This document shows positions 16,695-27,053 of a DNA stretch of 64,000 nt, piece after piece; the first letter of the stretch is position 1, and every line of letters starts with the position of its first letter. Location: positions 2,542,001 to 2,606,000 of the forward strand of contig CP021237.1 of the NCBI GenBank assembly GCA_002151545.1, in the 5' to 3' direction. The notes beneath the pieces were generated by a model that had not been told where the DNA came from, did no database searches, and was given only the letters and a program-made list of their open reading frames with translations. This stretch comes from Sphingobacteriaceae bacterium GW460-11-11-14-LB5 (lineage in GTDB: Bacteria > Bacteroidota > Bacteroidia > Sphingobacteriales > Sphingobacteriaceae). Both the position numbers and the translations under genes were made by a program.

Positions 16695-18563
16695 CTAGAT
16701 GAGTATCTCCAATATCTTTTCTTTTGGTGGATAACATTTGGTTTCATCACAGACCTGGTAGTACAGACCGCATTTAATTTTAGTGCCGGCTTTTGCCTTA
16801 CTATAATCGACCATTATCCTAAAGTTTGCCTTTCCTTCAAAAATAAACATGCCATCGTTACCTGGATATGGTACTGCTGCTGTTGTTTTCCATTCCTGAT
16901 CAGCAACTGCACCTTCAGGAAGTTCGAGTCGGGTTTCGGTAACCACAAATGGATTATCTTTAGCAACATAAGCATAAATATGCCAGCCTTTTAAAATTTT
17001 AGCCTCGATAAGCAAACTGTCTTTTTTATCACCATTACCGGGAATAAATCGTGCTGAAACAGCTACCGGATCGGCCGTGGTAGGTTCTCCGCTTACAATG
17101 GCTTTTGGCAATTGATAACTTTGCTGCTGACCAACAGGAACATTTTTTCCATAGGTATTCACCATGAATTTAAAACCACCGGATTCGGTGTAAAATAAAT
17201 GATTTCGGTTTTGGTTAAGCCAGTTTCTCCAATCAGCCGCTTTATTAAACTTTTCGGTGGTGTAACGTTCGAGCAATCGTTGCGCCATGGCGACCTCTTT
17301 ATTGGCTTCCAATAAACTGATGCATTTATCTAAAAGGGCTACTTTACGGTTCGAAATACCTAATTTTTGTGCATCGCGGTCTAATTGAAGCGTATACACA
17401 CCAGAAGGATAGAAATACTCATAATTTTGACGGTAATACTTGTGATATAAACTGATGTTGGTACCATAAATGGCAAACAAACTATCACCGGCAAAACCTT
17501 TCACATAATCTTCAAAAGATTGGGTATCGTTGGTTACCGGCATCTTCAAAAACATTTCGTTGCCATGGCCAATATCTTCACCCTTTGCTTTTTTATCTTT
17601 TAATTCCTGCTGCATTTTTAGCATCCGAAGATTACCTTCGCGCCTCGAAGCAATAGCCTGATTATAAAGCTCTTTGCTTAAGCGGTAAATCAGTTCATCT
17701 ATACAACTACGGGTTTCGATCTGTACTTTTTTAACAATCGCCGGAAGGTGATCGAACTTTTTGATGTAACAAACGGCATTTACAAAAACATCTTTGGCTT
17801 CATCCGTCATATAATCCGGAGATCCTGCAAAACCCCACATCAGGTAATTTCCCTGACGACCTAAGGCCACTGCTTCGGCATTTTTAAGACAAACGCCACC
17901 TGAAATCGATTCAGCATCAGGCGAATCGTTAAATCCCTCACCATGCGAAACCATGCCAATTAAATAAGGCTCTTTAGAAGAAAAACCCTGCTTTACCACT
18001 TGCCACATATCCATCTGCTTTGGCGTTGTTGCTGCTTGATGACCGTTAAAAAAAGAACCTGGTGTCGGTTTTTTCACCAGGGTTAGTTTTACGGCATTTG
18101 GGGTATTAAAAATTGGGTGACTGGTTTTGATATTCAAAGCCTCATTATCCAGACACTGACAATACCAATCGAATTTCAGGCCTAAAGGCAAGCCAACATT
18201 GGGTGCCATGGCATGCATTAAAACCATCGGCCGGTTAAAGTTTGCGGGTATGTTAACCGGGCCGGCGTCCATCAGGGTTACATCCACCTCATCAGACATT
18301 TTAGCCTGATAATCAGCCACATCAACAACCTTAACTTCAGTAAAACGTTGTTCCAGAAAGGCTTTAAAATCCGCCATCCTGGTTTTGTATATTTTTTCGA
18401 GGATGTTTGGTGTAGTTGAATAATACACTACATTTTTCGGCATGGGTTTATCGGGATTATACCCAACATATAAAACTTTTAAGGCAATCTTCTCCTTGTA
18501 TTTCCCACGCCCAAAGGTGAGCAGCGAAACCAGCATCAGGCAAGCCGTTAGCATCTTTTTCAT
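16695..18563 (-). CDS. Secreted protein with C-terminal DsbD-N-like domain
   Basis: 622 residues with a signal peptide (MKKMLTACLMLVSLLTFG). Residues about 25-275 resemble a class-I glutamine-amidotransferase/ThuA-like fold by pattern only (LKVLYVGYNP ... VTLMDAG ... LIGMVSHGEGF), so I leave it unnamed. Residues about 280-470 are helical and charged. The C-terminal part (about 500-622) resembles the periplasmic alpha domain of DsbD (DsbC_N, PF11412): LLIEAKILKGWHIYAYV and YYQVCDETKCYPP with Cys605 and Cys610. That domain accepts electrons and passes them to redoxins, which fits the TlpA genes on either side. The combination is unusual; the function of the first two thirds is unknown. Confidence 0.75.
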   Translation of the reverse strand: MKKMLTACLMLVSLLTFGRGKYKEKIALKVLYVGYNPDKPMPKNVVYYSTTPNILEKIYKTRMADFKAFLEQRFTEVKVVDVADYQAKMSDEVDVTLMDAGPVNIPANFNRPMVLMHAMAPNVGLPLGLKFDWYCQCLDNEALNIKTSHPIFNTPNAVKLTLVKKPTPGSFFNGHQAATTPKQMDMWQVVKQGFSSKEPYLIGMVSHGEGFNDSPDAESISGGVCLKNAEAVALGRQGNYLMWGFAGSPDYMTDEAKDVFVNAVCYIKKFDHLPAIVKKVQIETRSCIDELIYRLSKELYNQAIASRREGNLRMLKMQQELKDKKAKGEDIGHGNEMFLKMPVTNDTQSFEDYVKGFAGDSLFAIYGTNISLYHKYYRQNYEYFYPSGVYTLQLDRDAQKLGISNRKVALLDKCISLLEANKEVAMAQRLLERYTTEKFNKAADWRNWLNQNRNHLFYTESGGFKFMVNTYGKNVPVGQQQSYQLPKAIVSGEPTTADPVAVSARFIPGNGDKKDSLLIEAKILKGWHIYAYVAKDNPFVVTETRLELPEGAVADQEWKTTAAVPYPGNDGMFIFEGKANFRIMVDYSKAKAGTKIKCGLYYQVCDETKCYPPKEKILEILI

Positions 18564-18583
18564 GATCTATTTTTTATCAGTGG

Positions 18584-19717
18584 TTAATTGAATATCTCCG
18601 CCAGTTTTTTATTCAAAGGTTCGCCACGTAAACCATTGCCGATAATTTTGCCCTGTGCATCAACCAGAAAACTTGCGGGTACCGCACGTACGCCATACAA
18701 ACGCCCCACTTCATTGTTCCAGCCTTTTAAATCAGATACATGAATCCAGTCTAAACCGTCTTTTTCAATCGCCTCTAACCAGCGTTCTTTTACATTATCC
18801 AATGAAACCGATATAATTTCGAAGCCCTTATCTTTGTAGGTCTGGTATTGTTTTACCAGGTTGGGGTTTTCTGCTCTGCATGGGCCACACCAGCTTGCCC
18901 AAAACTCAACTAACACCACTTTACCCTTTAAACTGGCCAGCGAGACCGGTTTACCGACAACATTATTCTGCGTGAAAAGCGGGGCAACATTTCCGACAGC
19001 AGTAATGCCGCTTGCCGCAATACGTTGAGCCAGTTCTTTGCCCATATCTGTTTCGCGGTATGCTTTGTTTAAAGCGTTAAAAAGCGGTTGAACTTTGGCT
19101 ACATCTACCTTACTTCCGGCAGCTTCTGAGAGCGCCACTAAAGCGAAATAAGATGCAGGGTGTTCTTTGGCAAATTGGAATTGTTTGTCTGTTCTGTTCT
19201 GGATATTTTTTCTGTACCGCAGATCGACAGCTTTCATGTAAGCCGTATCTTTTTTCTGCTCGGCTGTACCACTGTTAAAATCAATATTAACCGCTTTGGT
19301 AAGGGCCATAATGGTACCACCAATGGCTTTGTTATAGGCATCATATTCCTGATAAACTTTAGATCCACTAAAAACAGCATTTTCTAAAGAATCTTTTGAA
19401 GTGATGCTAACCTGCTCTTTACCAAAATAAAAGTAAATCACATCGCCGGTATACACCGCCTTACCTTTACCTCCACCGGTATGATCGAGTGCCATACGGG
19501 CATAGGCATTGCCAGAAATATGTCCGGAAAATTTAAAAGTTCCGTTAACAAGGACTACAGAATCCTCGTGACTTACGCCATTGTCCATATAATCGATATA
19601 AGCCATTGCCGGTGCACCCAGCGTACCTATTTTACCTGTTAAACTAAAATTTGAGGTTTGTGCCCAGGTTAAAACCGGGAACAGAAAAGCCAATACTGCT
19701 AATTTTATGATTTTCAT
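18584..19717 (-). CDS. TlpA-family redoxin with DUF4369-like N-terminal domain
   Basis: 377 residues. Signal peptide (residues 1-20, ending LTWAQ). Residues about 22-115 look like DUF4369 (FSLTGKIGTLGAPAMAYIDYMDNG ... DSVVLVNGTFKFSG), then a helical linker, then a redoxin domain (about 240-375) with KGKVVLVEFWASW and active-site Cys277-Gly-Pro-Cys280, and the cis-Pro region YGVRAVPASFLVDAQG. This architecture is common in Bacteroidota and acts in the envelope as a thiol-disulfide reductase. It lies 20 bases upstream of the DsbD-N-like gene, which could be its electron donor. Confidence 0.94.
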   Translation of the reverse strand: MKIIKLAVLAFLFPVLTWAQTSNFSLTGKIGTLGAPAMAYIDYMDNGVSHEDSVVLVNGTFKFSGHISGNAYARMALDHTGGGKGKAVYTGDVIYFYFGKEQVSITSKDSLENAVFSGSKVYQEYDAYNKAIGGTIMALTKAVNIDFNSGTAEQKKDTAYMKAVDLRYRKNIQNRTDKQFQFAKEHPASYFALVALSEAAGSKVDVAKVQPLFNALNKAYRETDMGKELAQRIAASGITAVGNVAPLFTQNNVVGKPVSLASLKGKVVLVEFWASWCGPCRAENPNLVKQYQTYKDKGFEIISVSLDNVKERWLEAIEKDGLDWIHVSDLKGWNNEVGRLYGVRAVPASFLVDAQGKIIGNGLRGEPLNKKLAEIFN

Positions 19718-19787
19718 TTGTATGTTTCTTTATGGGTTAAATGAGTTCCATGTTTAAGATTTTTGACATCCTAAACATGGAACAGGG

Positions 19788-21209
19788 TTATTTTCTGATG
19801 GCGATATCAACCGGAGATCCCGGTATTCCTTCGATCTTTTTAATGAATACGCCATTCATTCCGGTACTGATATTGAGAAATGAAACGGTTTCTTCTGTTC
19901 CGACCATCAGCGTTTCTTCATCATCGGAAAGTTTTAGCATCGAAATTGTTTTTCCACTAAAACTCGTGGCCAATTCTCTTAATTCTTCATTTACAGGGTT
20001 GTACCGGTAAACCTTACTGCCGTTGGCAATATAAATTACGCCGTTTTTAGCACCACTCCATTTTGTATTTTCATTAATTAATTCCTGGCGTGCAAAAAGA
20101 CGTTTGTGTTGAGGTGTAAAGGTAAATGGCCCGTTAAACTGCACATTGAACTTTAATTCATAAATCTTTCCATCGGTTCCTTTACAATAGGCAAAACAAT
20201 CTGCGTTATTGAGTTGCTCCAAATGAACAAGGTCCATACCTACATTTACAGGGTCGAAAGCACTTGTTGTGGTCACGGCGTATTGGGTGCCAAAATAAAC
20301 AGGCGCTCCATAAAGATTAATCCGGACAAATTGCTTTCTGTTTCTGTCGAAACCAATAAAATAAGTTGCCGATTGCGTAAAACTCATTACAAAAGACGGT
20401 GCCAGTTCATAATCACCATCAGCAGGTAAACCAAACATTCCGTAAGTAGCTGCCTGATCCCAGGTGCTCGTTGTTCCACCGTAAAATTTACCATTCACAA
20501 TCCCCATCATCACGCCCTGAGGATGTGAGATCAGTGAACCTACTTCAAGATTGTCTGGCGTGGTAAAGAAGTTATTTTTGAGCGTATTTGGATATTTTGG
20601 ATCTTCCTGCATGGTATTTGGTTCCAGCCTGATTCCGCCATTTTTGGTGATAATCCAATAACCCAATAAGGTGCCACCCGTAAATGTATTCCTCAGCAGA
20701 AATAAATTCGTAGGGTTCGCAGGTAAATCTTTCCCCTGCATGGCCCTGTACAAACGGGCCTGTACGCTACCATCTGGTTTTACAAATGAAAACTGTGTAA
20801 TTCCATCTTCAACACTTAATACCGTTGTACCACTGGCAAATTCGGTTCCGCCGTCTACATAAAAATTATGGAAATATTTCATTCCGTTCGCTTTGTTGAA
20901 AACGGTAAGACGGGCAGCATATCTTTTAGCCTGCAAACCAAATATGATCCTTAAGGCCGGGCCGGTATAAAGAACATCGTTCCCCTCCATTACACTGATT
21001 TTCCATTGAAGTTCTACATTCGCAGCATCGGGACCTTCTATTTTTGGTTTGATGATCAAACTATCACCTACACTCGCGGTATAAACAGAATCCAGATTAA
21101 CCAGTTTAGGCTCAACAGGCATATCAATATCATAATTGCCTAAGTCTTTGTGGCATGCGGCTAAAGAAACCACACCTGTTATTAGCAAGATTAATTTTTT
21201 AATGTTCAT
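19788..21209 (-). CDS. PKD-like family lipoprotein
   Basis: 473 residues from the ATG at 21209, chosen because it gives a clean lipoprotein signal (MNIKKLILLITGVVSLAAC, Cys19); a longer frame to 21239 would overlap the upstream gene. The N-terminus (CHKDLGNYDIDMPVEPKLVNLDSVYTASVGDSLIIKPKIEG) fits the PKD-like family (PF16407) found downstream of DUF4843 proteins in SusC/SusD loci. The rest is beta-rich, perhaps a propeller-type fold. Probably a surface ligand-binding accessory of the SusC/SusD system. The overlap with the DUF4843 gene indicates a shared transcript. Confidence 0.88.
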   Translation of the reverse strand: MNIKKLILLITGVVSLAACHKDLGNYDIDMPVEPKLVNLDSVYTASVGDSLIIKPKIEGPDAANVELQWKISVMEGNDVLYTGPALRIIFGLQAKRYAARLTVFNKANGMKYFHNFYVDGGTEFASGTTVLSVEDGITQFSFVKPDGSVQARLYRAMQGKDLPANPTNLFLLRNTFTGGTLLGYWIITKNGGIRLEPNTMQEDPKYPNTLKNNFFTTPDNLEVGSLISHPQGVMMGIVNGKFYGGTTSTWDQAATYGMFGLPADGDYELAPSFVMSFTQSATYFIGFDRNRKQFVRINLYGAPVYFGTQYAVTTTSAFDPVNVGMDLVHLEQLNNADCFAYCKGTDGKIYELKFNVQFNGPFTFTPQHKRLFARQELINENTKWSGAKNGVIYIANGSKVYRYNPVNEELRELATSFSGKTISMLKLSDDEETLMVGTEETVSFLNISTGMNGVFIKKIEGIPGSPVDIAIRK

Positions 21210-21219
21210 GTTTCTATGT

Positions 21220-22029
21220 TTAAATAACCTCATTGCCATTTTCGTCTATAAAATAATATTTACCATTCTGCATATTTTTTCGCAAAAGCGTTTTCTTGGC
21301 CGGATTGCTTTTATTGTAGAAATAGTAGCTATCGGTATTACCCGCGGTTACCTCTTCAATTACATAACCTTTTGTTTGATTTTTAGTAACCCAGTTAAAG
21401 GGATTGTTTAGCATAGTGGTTAATAAACCTATGTAATAGAGGTTTTTTGGTGCATCTAATCCATCGGTCGTAAGAGAAGTCTGTCCGGTTACCAGAATAA
21501 ACAATTCGTGTTTGGTCCTCGAATAAGGAGGTAATGGCCAGGTGTCCCACCAGTTTGGTTTTTCCAGTTTGGAGGAGAAAACTACTTTTGCCCTGATCAG
21601 ATAAGGGTTTTCGATGCCCAGATCTGATGTGCCCGTTAACTTGATCAGTATCGAAACCGATCTGTTTTCGAGTTCCTTATCCTTGTTATAAATCACCACG
21701 GGAATGTAGCCTATTCCGCTGTTCGGAAGAATTGAATATTGGGCTTTTAAAGGTTCGTAATGAATTCCCGGTGTGGCCGTAGAAGAATCGACGTCTACCT
21801 TTGCACTAAATTTGCGATCTGCATCTGTTCTGATTCCCGATAAACGAACCGGAAGCCATACCGTATCCTGGGCGCGTGTAGGATTATAGGCAAAGGTCCT
21901 CACGATACTGTCTTTATCGCCATTATAAATGTCGAAATAAACATTTGCGCTGTGATCAAAACGCATTTCTTCTGCTTTCTTGCAAGAAACAAGACAGATG
22001 ATTGCGAATATTAATATATATATTTTCAT
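21220..22029 (-). CDS. DUF4843 lipoprotein
   Basis: 269 residues. Lipobox at Cys16 (IICLVSCKKAEE). Contains DUF4843-type features: VYFDIYNGDKDSIVRTFAYNP, a Calx-beta-like region (STATPGIHYEPLKAQYSILPNSGIGYIPVVIYN) and KPNWWDTWPLPPYSRTKHELF. In Bacteroidota this gene regularly sits after SusD and before a PKD-like lipoprotein, as here. It is presumed to be an exposed accessory binding protein. It is 30 bases downstream of SusD on the same strand. Confidence 0.9.
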   Translation of the reverse strand: MKIYILIFAIICLVSCKKAEEMRFDHSANVYFDIYNGDKDSIVRTFAYNPTRAQDTVWLPVRLSGIRTDADRKFSAKVDVDSSTATPGIHYEPLKAQYSILPNSGIGYIPVVIYNKDKELENRSVSILIKLTGTSDLGIENPYLIRAKVVFSSKLEKPNWWDTWPLPPYSRTKHELFILVTGQTSLTTDGLDAPKNLYYIGLLTTMLNNPFNWVTKNQTKGYVIEEVTAGNTDSYYFYNKSNPAKKTLLRKNMQNGKYYFIDENGNEVI

Positions 22030-22059
22030 AATTTGCTATTAATAGAATTTCAAATGGTT

Positions 22060-23550
22060 TTATCTGCCACCATAAACAATCTCATCGTTAGGAAGAGGGA
22101 GCACAAAAATGTTATCGGAAGCAGGAATGATGACACCGGTTTGGCCTACTATGCCTCTGTTCAGCCGCTTATACATATAGAACAGCTGGCCTTCTGCTAA
22201 CCACTCTTTACGTGCATCCTTAAGTAACTCTTTTATTAAATCTTCTTCATTATTGATGGACAGGGGATCACCTATTTGTCTGGCTTCACGAACCTGTTTA
22301 AGATAATTGACCGCAGCTGTGGGATTGCCTGCATATGAACACTCCGAAGCAATGTAATACATTTCACTTAGCCTGATTGCAGGAGCCATCAGGTAATGTA
22401 GATTCGCATTTACTTCAGCACTTAAAGGGTTTCTACGGTATTTAACAATGTCGTAAGATCTTGACGATTGACTCGATGTAGCCGACAGCCAGTATTTATA
22501 ACGTGAATCACTTGCTCCGGCCGTTGCTTTTTCATAAATATAATCTGCAGCGTCTTCAATCAGGTAAAAACCTCTGGTGCCACTTTGAAACCAATTGTCT
22601 TTTATATCTTTTGCTGCGCCAGGGATATACCATCCAAAAACAAGTTCCTTATACAGGATACGGTCTTTCTTGGAATCTTCGAATGCCTCGAAATCACTTT
22701 TAGCGGTCCATGGAAACTTTTTTGAGTCGATTACCTCTTTCGCGTTCAGTAAAGCTTTAACCTTATCGTTTTTATAAAGATAAACCCGGGCAAGCGTTCC
22801 ACATACCGCATAATAATTCAAACGATGTCTTCTGTTCTGCAGGAAAAGACTTGGATTTTTCTCCTCGGTATTTTTCAGCGAATCGGTAACCAAGGGATAG
22901 TTTACAATATAACCGGCACTCCGAATCGGATCGGCAACCAACAGTTGTTTCGACTCTTCCAAATCCCTGATAATAAGATCCATGGTTTCTGATACGGTAG
23001 AAACCGGAGTAATCTCTTTCGTGTATTTGTTCGCATAGGGAATTCCTTTTGCCGAAGGGTTTCTCAAATAAGAGGGTGCAAAAAGACGCAACAGGTCGAA
23101 ATGCAGATATGCTCTTAATGCCAGGGCTTCTCCTTTGATAATGGCATAGTTACTCCCGCTAAAAATGTTCTTTTTTGCATCTACATTTTCGAGAATCAGG
23201 TTACAGTTTACAATTGCATTGTATAAGCCTGCCCATATTTTATCCTTGCGTTTGATAAACTCACCATGTTTATAATTGTACAATGAGGTTTGTCTGTAAT
23301 CCTGTCCGTCTTCACGCATCGAAAAATTTTGGGCCAGCACTTCTGTTGTACCAAATGTGAGTTCTTTACCGTAGAGATCTGATTCTGTGCTACGGTTATA
23401 CACGCCGTTTATGGCTTCCATAAAACCACTTTCGGTACTGAATAAAATCGGAGCAGCTATTTCTGATTCTGGCTCAACTTCCAGCCATTTTTTGCAGGAA
23501 CTCAATAAACCTGTTATTAAGATGAGGCAGATTAACAATCTAATCTTCAT
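22060..23550 (-). CDS. SusD/RagB-family lipoprotein
   Basis: 496 residues. Lipobox at Cys19 (ITGLLSSCKKWLEVEPESEI). SusD features include GVYNRSTESDLYGKELTFG, the helical AIIKGEALALRAYLHFDLLRLFAPSY and the C-terminal AIRLSEMYYIASECSY ... VREARQ. It is the surface-binding partner of the STN-type SusC starting at 26985, 33 bases upstream. It belongs to the sigma/FecR-regulated block. Confidence 0.95.
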   Translation of the reverse strand: MKIRLLICLILITGLLSSCKKWLEVEPESEIAAPILFSTESGFMEAINGVYNRSTESDLYGKELTFGTTEVLAQNFSMREDGQDYRQTSLYNYKHGEFIKRKDKIWAGLYNAIVNCNLILENVDAKKNIFSGSNYAIIKGEALALRAYLHFDLLRLFAPSYLRNPSAKGIPYANKYTKEITPVSTVSETMDLIIRDLEESKQLLVADPIRSAGYIVNYPLVTDSLKNTEEKNPSLFLQNRRHRLNYYAVCGTLARVYLYKNDKVKALLNAKEVIDSKKFPWTAKSDFEAFEDSKKDRILYKELVFGWYIPGAAKDIKDNWFQSGTRGFYLIEDAADYIYEKATAGASDSRYKYWLSATSSQSSRSYDIVKYRRNPLSAEVNANLHYLMAPAIRLSEMYYIASECSYAGNPTAAVNYLKQVREARQIGDPLSINNEEDLIKELLKDARKEWLAEGQLFYMYKRLNRGIVGQTGVIIPASDNIFVLPLPNDEIVYGGR

Positions 23551-23583
23551 ATTTTTATATTTTAAATCTGTTAATAATATAGC

Positions 23584-26500
23584 TTAAAAAGCTGCTCTAA
23601 TTGAAAAGGTTAAACTCCTGGTAAACGGATAATTAATTCCCCTTTCTTCTTTTACTGATGACCAACGCACCAAATCATTGGCCGTCACCTGAAACATCAG
23701 ACTCGTCATTGATAATTTAGATGCGAATTTTTTATTCATATCATAAGAAACGTTGAGTGACTGAAGGTTGATCAGATTATCAGGTTGTATAAATCTCGAG
23801 CTCACATCGGTCTCGCCATTATCTGCTATATTCTTATAAAAAGAGAGATCGCCAGATTGCTTCCATTTTTCTTCGAATACACGCTTATCAACGTTATATT
23901 TTGGATCAGCATTTTCAACCCGCTCTACCAGGGTGAGGTTATATTTGTCGCCCCCGAAAAAAGTTTGAAACTGCACATAAAGACTAAATCTTTTGTAGTT
24001 AACCGTTCCACCAAAGTAGCCGCTCACTTTCGGATTAGGATCGCCTATTACCACATAATCTCTCTTATCATAATCATAGGTAAGTGTACCATCTTTTTTG
24101 ATATAGAGCTCACGTCCGTTTTCAGGATCTATGCCCAGCGACCGCACACCATAAATGGCATTAAATGGTTGTCCTTCGCTAAACCGAAGTAAGGGAATCC
24201 CTCTGTAACCGCCATCTCCTGGTTTCAACGACTGCAGTTCGTCTGCCCGATCATTGTATTTTTTTAAGGCATTTGAAATTCTCACTACTTTGTTTCTGTT
24301 GGAAACCATGCTTGCATTCAGGTTTACCGACCAGTCTTTGCTTCTTACAGCATCTACGGTTAAGCCCAATTCAGCACCTTTGTTCTCCATGTCGCCAAGG
24401 TTTTCTTTATAGGATAGAAATCCTGTTGATGGCGGTAAGGTAATATCAGCCAAAATATCTTTGGTAAACTTCTTATAGATCCTCGGCGTAATCATGATAC
24501 GATCTTTAAACAACCCGATATCGATACCAATATCCGTCATCCTCGTTTTTTGCCAGCCCAGGTTTTCATTCCCATAATTGTTTACGTTGGCACCAATACC
24601 CGATGAATACCAATTTCCGGTATTATACTTATAAATGGTTTTTGATAAGTAAGGATCAAATTCTACCGAACCCGTTAGTCCGGTGGAGGCCTTTATTCTC
24701 AACTGGCTAATGACATTATTGCCCTTAAGAAATTCTTCCTGGTGTACATTCCATCCTAATCCGAATGACCAAAAAGGAGCCAGTTTGTTGTTCACTCCAA
24801 ATTTTGAAGAACCATCAATACGAACAGTTCCATCCATCAGGTATCTATTTTTATAGGAGTAGTTCATGGTAAAGAAAGAGCCAAAAAGTCGTGCTTTTTC
24901 GAGCCTGCTTTGAGGTTTTCCATCTTCAGCATAACCCTTGGCAAAGCCTATACTGGTAAAACGATCATTGGCAAATCCGATAGCCGTAAATTCTTTTTGA
25001 TCGCGCAGCTCTGTGCGGGCATTAACCCCTACCAATGCGTTAAAATAATTGTCACCGATCTGCTTGAGCCAGGTTAACCTAATATTACTATCCCAATAGG
25101 TTTCCTTCATTTCCCTGTTCATGTATTCCCCCTTCTCCTCTATTTTATCTGTTGTGTACAGGTAATATTTATTTGCCAGCGGCGAGGTAAATACATCATC
25201 AGAATTCGATCGTGTGGTTATGCTCATTTGAGCCCTTAACCGAAGGTTCTTAGCCACCTCTACATCCGCAGAAAGGTTATCAATAATTTCGGTGTACTTG
25301 GATTTATTGAAACTACTTAAAGAGGCATCATACAATGGATTAAAAACATATTCTTTCGATCGGTCTTGTTTTTCATATACATCCGAAATCCGCATAATCA
25401 TGCCATTGGCATCCTGCAATGGATAATAGGGATTCATCCGTACATAATTAGAAAAATCGCCATAGGGAGATTCGGTAGCGCCCACTTGTGTTATGGATAA
25501 CTCATTTCTGAATTGAATTTTGTTCAGATTATACTGAAAACTCATTCCACCTGAATATTGATTCCTTTCAGACCCTTTCATGGCTCCGGGTCTTGTTTGG
25601 TAGCGAAGGTTTACATTATACCTAAAGGCCTGTGAACCACCATCCAGATTCACCGCATGTTTATGTCCAATCGTGTTACGCAGGGGTTGCGATAGCCAAT
25701 AACTGTTAACGCCACCAATCACATTGGCTTTTTTGTGGTAATATATTTCATCGAGCTGATCCTGAGACACCTGTTGTTTCGCAGAATTGTATAATCCTGC
25801 CAGGACTTCATAATCTAGTTTTTCAGCTGCATTTAAAACCTGGTAATCACTTAGGTCTGCAGCAGTAAGATTCAATTCGTAGTTGTATTCTACCCTTAAT
25901 TTCCCTTCAAGAGGTGTTTTAGTGGTAATCACAATTACACCATTGGCTGCGCGTGAACCATAGATTGCTGTTGCCGCTGCATCTTTCAATGAGGTAACTG
26001 ATGCAATTCTATTCACATCCAAATCGAATACTTTCTGCACGCTTACTTCATATCCATCGAGCATGAAAACAGGCATGTTTGCGGTTCCAAGAATGTCGTC
26101 CCTCCTTAACACCTGCCCATCACCGCTTGGCAGTGCAGAAGCGCCTCTAACATTGATGGAAGGAATTCTGTTGGGATTGGAGCCTGCCAGATTATTATCG
26201 ATCAGTTTAAATGAAGGATCGAATGTTCCAATACTTTGAAGCAGATTTTGTGGATTTACCCTTTTCAGCTGATCACCAGATATGGTTATCGCATTACCGG
26301 TATAGTTATCTTTTTTAATCGTTTGATAACCCGTTACCACCACATCGTTCATTTGGGTTAATTTAGCGTTAAGCTTAATCTCAAGTGTTTTTCCTCCTGT
26401 AGCTTTCGCTTCTAACAAGTCGTAGCCGACATAACTAAACACCAGAATACTTCCTTCATCAACATTGACTTTAAATTCTCCTTTATCGTTGGTAACGCCT

Positions 26501-26985
26501 ACACTTGCACCATTTTTAACGGAAATGGTAACACCTGGAATGGTTTCACCTGTCGTTTTATCAAACACTACACCCTTAACTTCAACTTTTACAGCTGCAC
26601 GTTCTGGTGTAAGAGCTACATTTTCCTGTCTACTGATTACGATCGTTTTGTTCACAATGCTATAGCTCAAGTTTTGATCTTTTAAAGAAGCATTCAACGC
26701 ATCTGTCAACGATGCCTTAACAAACTCGACGGTAACATCTGGTTTATCCTGCAGCAACTGACCTTTGTAAAAGAAAAAATAGCCCGTTTGCTTTTTTATC
26801 TCCTTAAAAACTTGTTTAAGCGAGGTTTTTCTTCGAGAGAGCGTTACTGTTTGGGAGAAGGTGGCTGCCGACAAATGTAAAGCACCGACCAATAGTAAGA
26901 TTGTAGTCAATTTCATGACCAATAAAAATTTAATCTTTACCCTCCGCATGTCGCACACGGGGTTGTAAAGGGTAGTTAATTTCAT
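23584..26985 (-). CDS. SusC-family TonB-dependent transducer with STN domain
   Basis: 1133 residues from the first ATG; internal ATGs (MRRVKIKF or MKLTTILLL, residue 24) are also possible, and the signal peptide is the stretch ending LHLSAATFSQ. An STN (secretin/TonB N-terminal) domain follows (about 45-125; SLKQVFKEIKKQTGYFFFYKGQ), then a carboxypeptidase-like domain (VKGVVFDKTTGETIPGVTISVK), plug (MLDGYEVSVQKVFD, VTSLKDAAATAIYGSRAANGVIVI) and barrel ending SFSIRAAF. The STN domain is the part that contacts FecR, so ligand binding here should switch on the sigma factor at 28460-29044. The cargo is unknown. Confidence 0.95.
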   Translation of the reverse strand: MKLTTLYNPVCDMRRVKIKFLLVMKLTTILLLVGALHLSAATFSQTVTLSRRKTSLKQVFKEIKKQTGYFFFYKGQLLQDKPDVTVEFVKASLTDALNASLKDQNLSYSIVNKTIVISRQENVALTPERAAVKVEVKGVVFDKTTGETIPGVTISVKNGASVGVTNDKGEFKVNVDEGSILVFSYVGYDLLEAKATGGKTLEIKLNAKLTQMNDVVVTGYQTIKKDNYTGNAITISGDQLKRVNPQNLLQSIGTFDPSFKLIDNNLAGSNPNRIPSINVRGASALPSGDGQVLRRDDILGTANMPVFMLDGYEVSVQKVFDLDVNRIASVTSLKDAAATAIYGSRAANGVIVITTKTPLEGKLRVEYNYELNLTAADLSDYQVLNAAEKLDYEVLAGLYNSAKQQVSQDQLDEIYYHKKANVIGGVNSYWLSQPLRNTIGHKHAVNLDGGSQAFRYNVNLRYQTRPGAMKGSERNQYSGGMSFQYNLNKIQFRNELSITQVGATESPYGDFSNYVRMNPYYPLQDANGMIMRISDVYEKQDRSKEYVFNPLYDASLSSFNKSKYTEIIDNLSADVEVAKNLRLRAQMSITTRSNSDDVFTSPLANKYYLYTTDKIEEKGEYMNREMKETYWDSNIRLTWLKQIGDNYFNALVGVNARTELRDQKEFTAIGFANDRFTSIGFAKGYAEDGKPQSRLEKARLFGSFFTMNYSYKNRYLMDGTVRIDGSSKFGVNNKLAPFWSFGLGWNVHQEEFLKGNNVISQLRIKASTGLTGSVEFDPYLSKTIYKYNTGNWYSSGIGANVNNYGNENLGWQKTRMTDIGIDIGLFKDRIMITPRIYKKFTKDILADITLPPSTGFLSYKENLGDMENKGAELGLTVDAVRSKDWSVNLNASMVSNRNKVVRISNALKKYNDRADELQSLKPGDGGYRGIPLLRFSEGQPFNAIYGVRSLGIDPENGRELYIKKDGTLTYDYDKRDYVVIGDPNPKVSGYFGGTVNYKRFSLYVQFQTFFGGDKYNLTLVERVENADPKYNVDKRVFEEKWKQSGDLSFYKNIADNGETDVSSRFIQPDNLINLQSLNVSYDMNKKFASKLSMTSLMFQVTANDLVRWSSVKEERGINYPFTRSLTFSIRAAF

Positions 26986-27006
26986 ACCTTTGTAATGAAT
27001 GAGGTT

Positions 27007-27040
27007 AAAAAATAGCAGCTGGGTTTCGAAGCAAGCTGCT
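27007..27040 (-). terminator. Intrinsic terminator between fecR and susC
   Basis: Minus-strand stem AGCAGCT (27040-27034) / AGCTGCT (27020-27014) with a 13-base loop, followed by A and six Ts (27012-27007). It lies in the leader of SusC, so it could end the sigma/FecR transcript or attenuate SusC. Confidence 0.65.
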
Positions 27041-27053
27041 TGTCCAAATTTCT

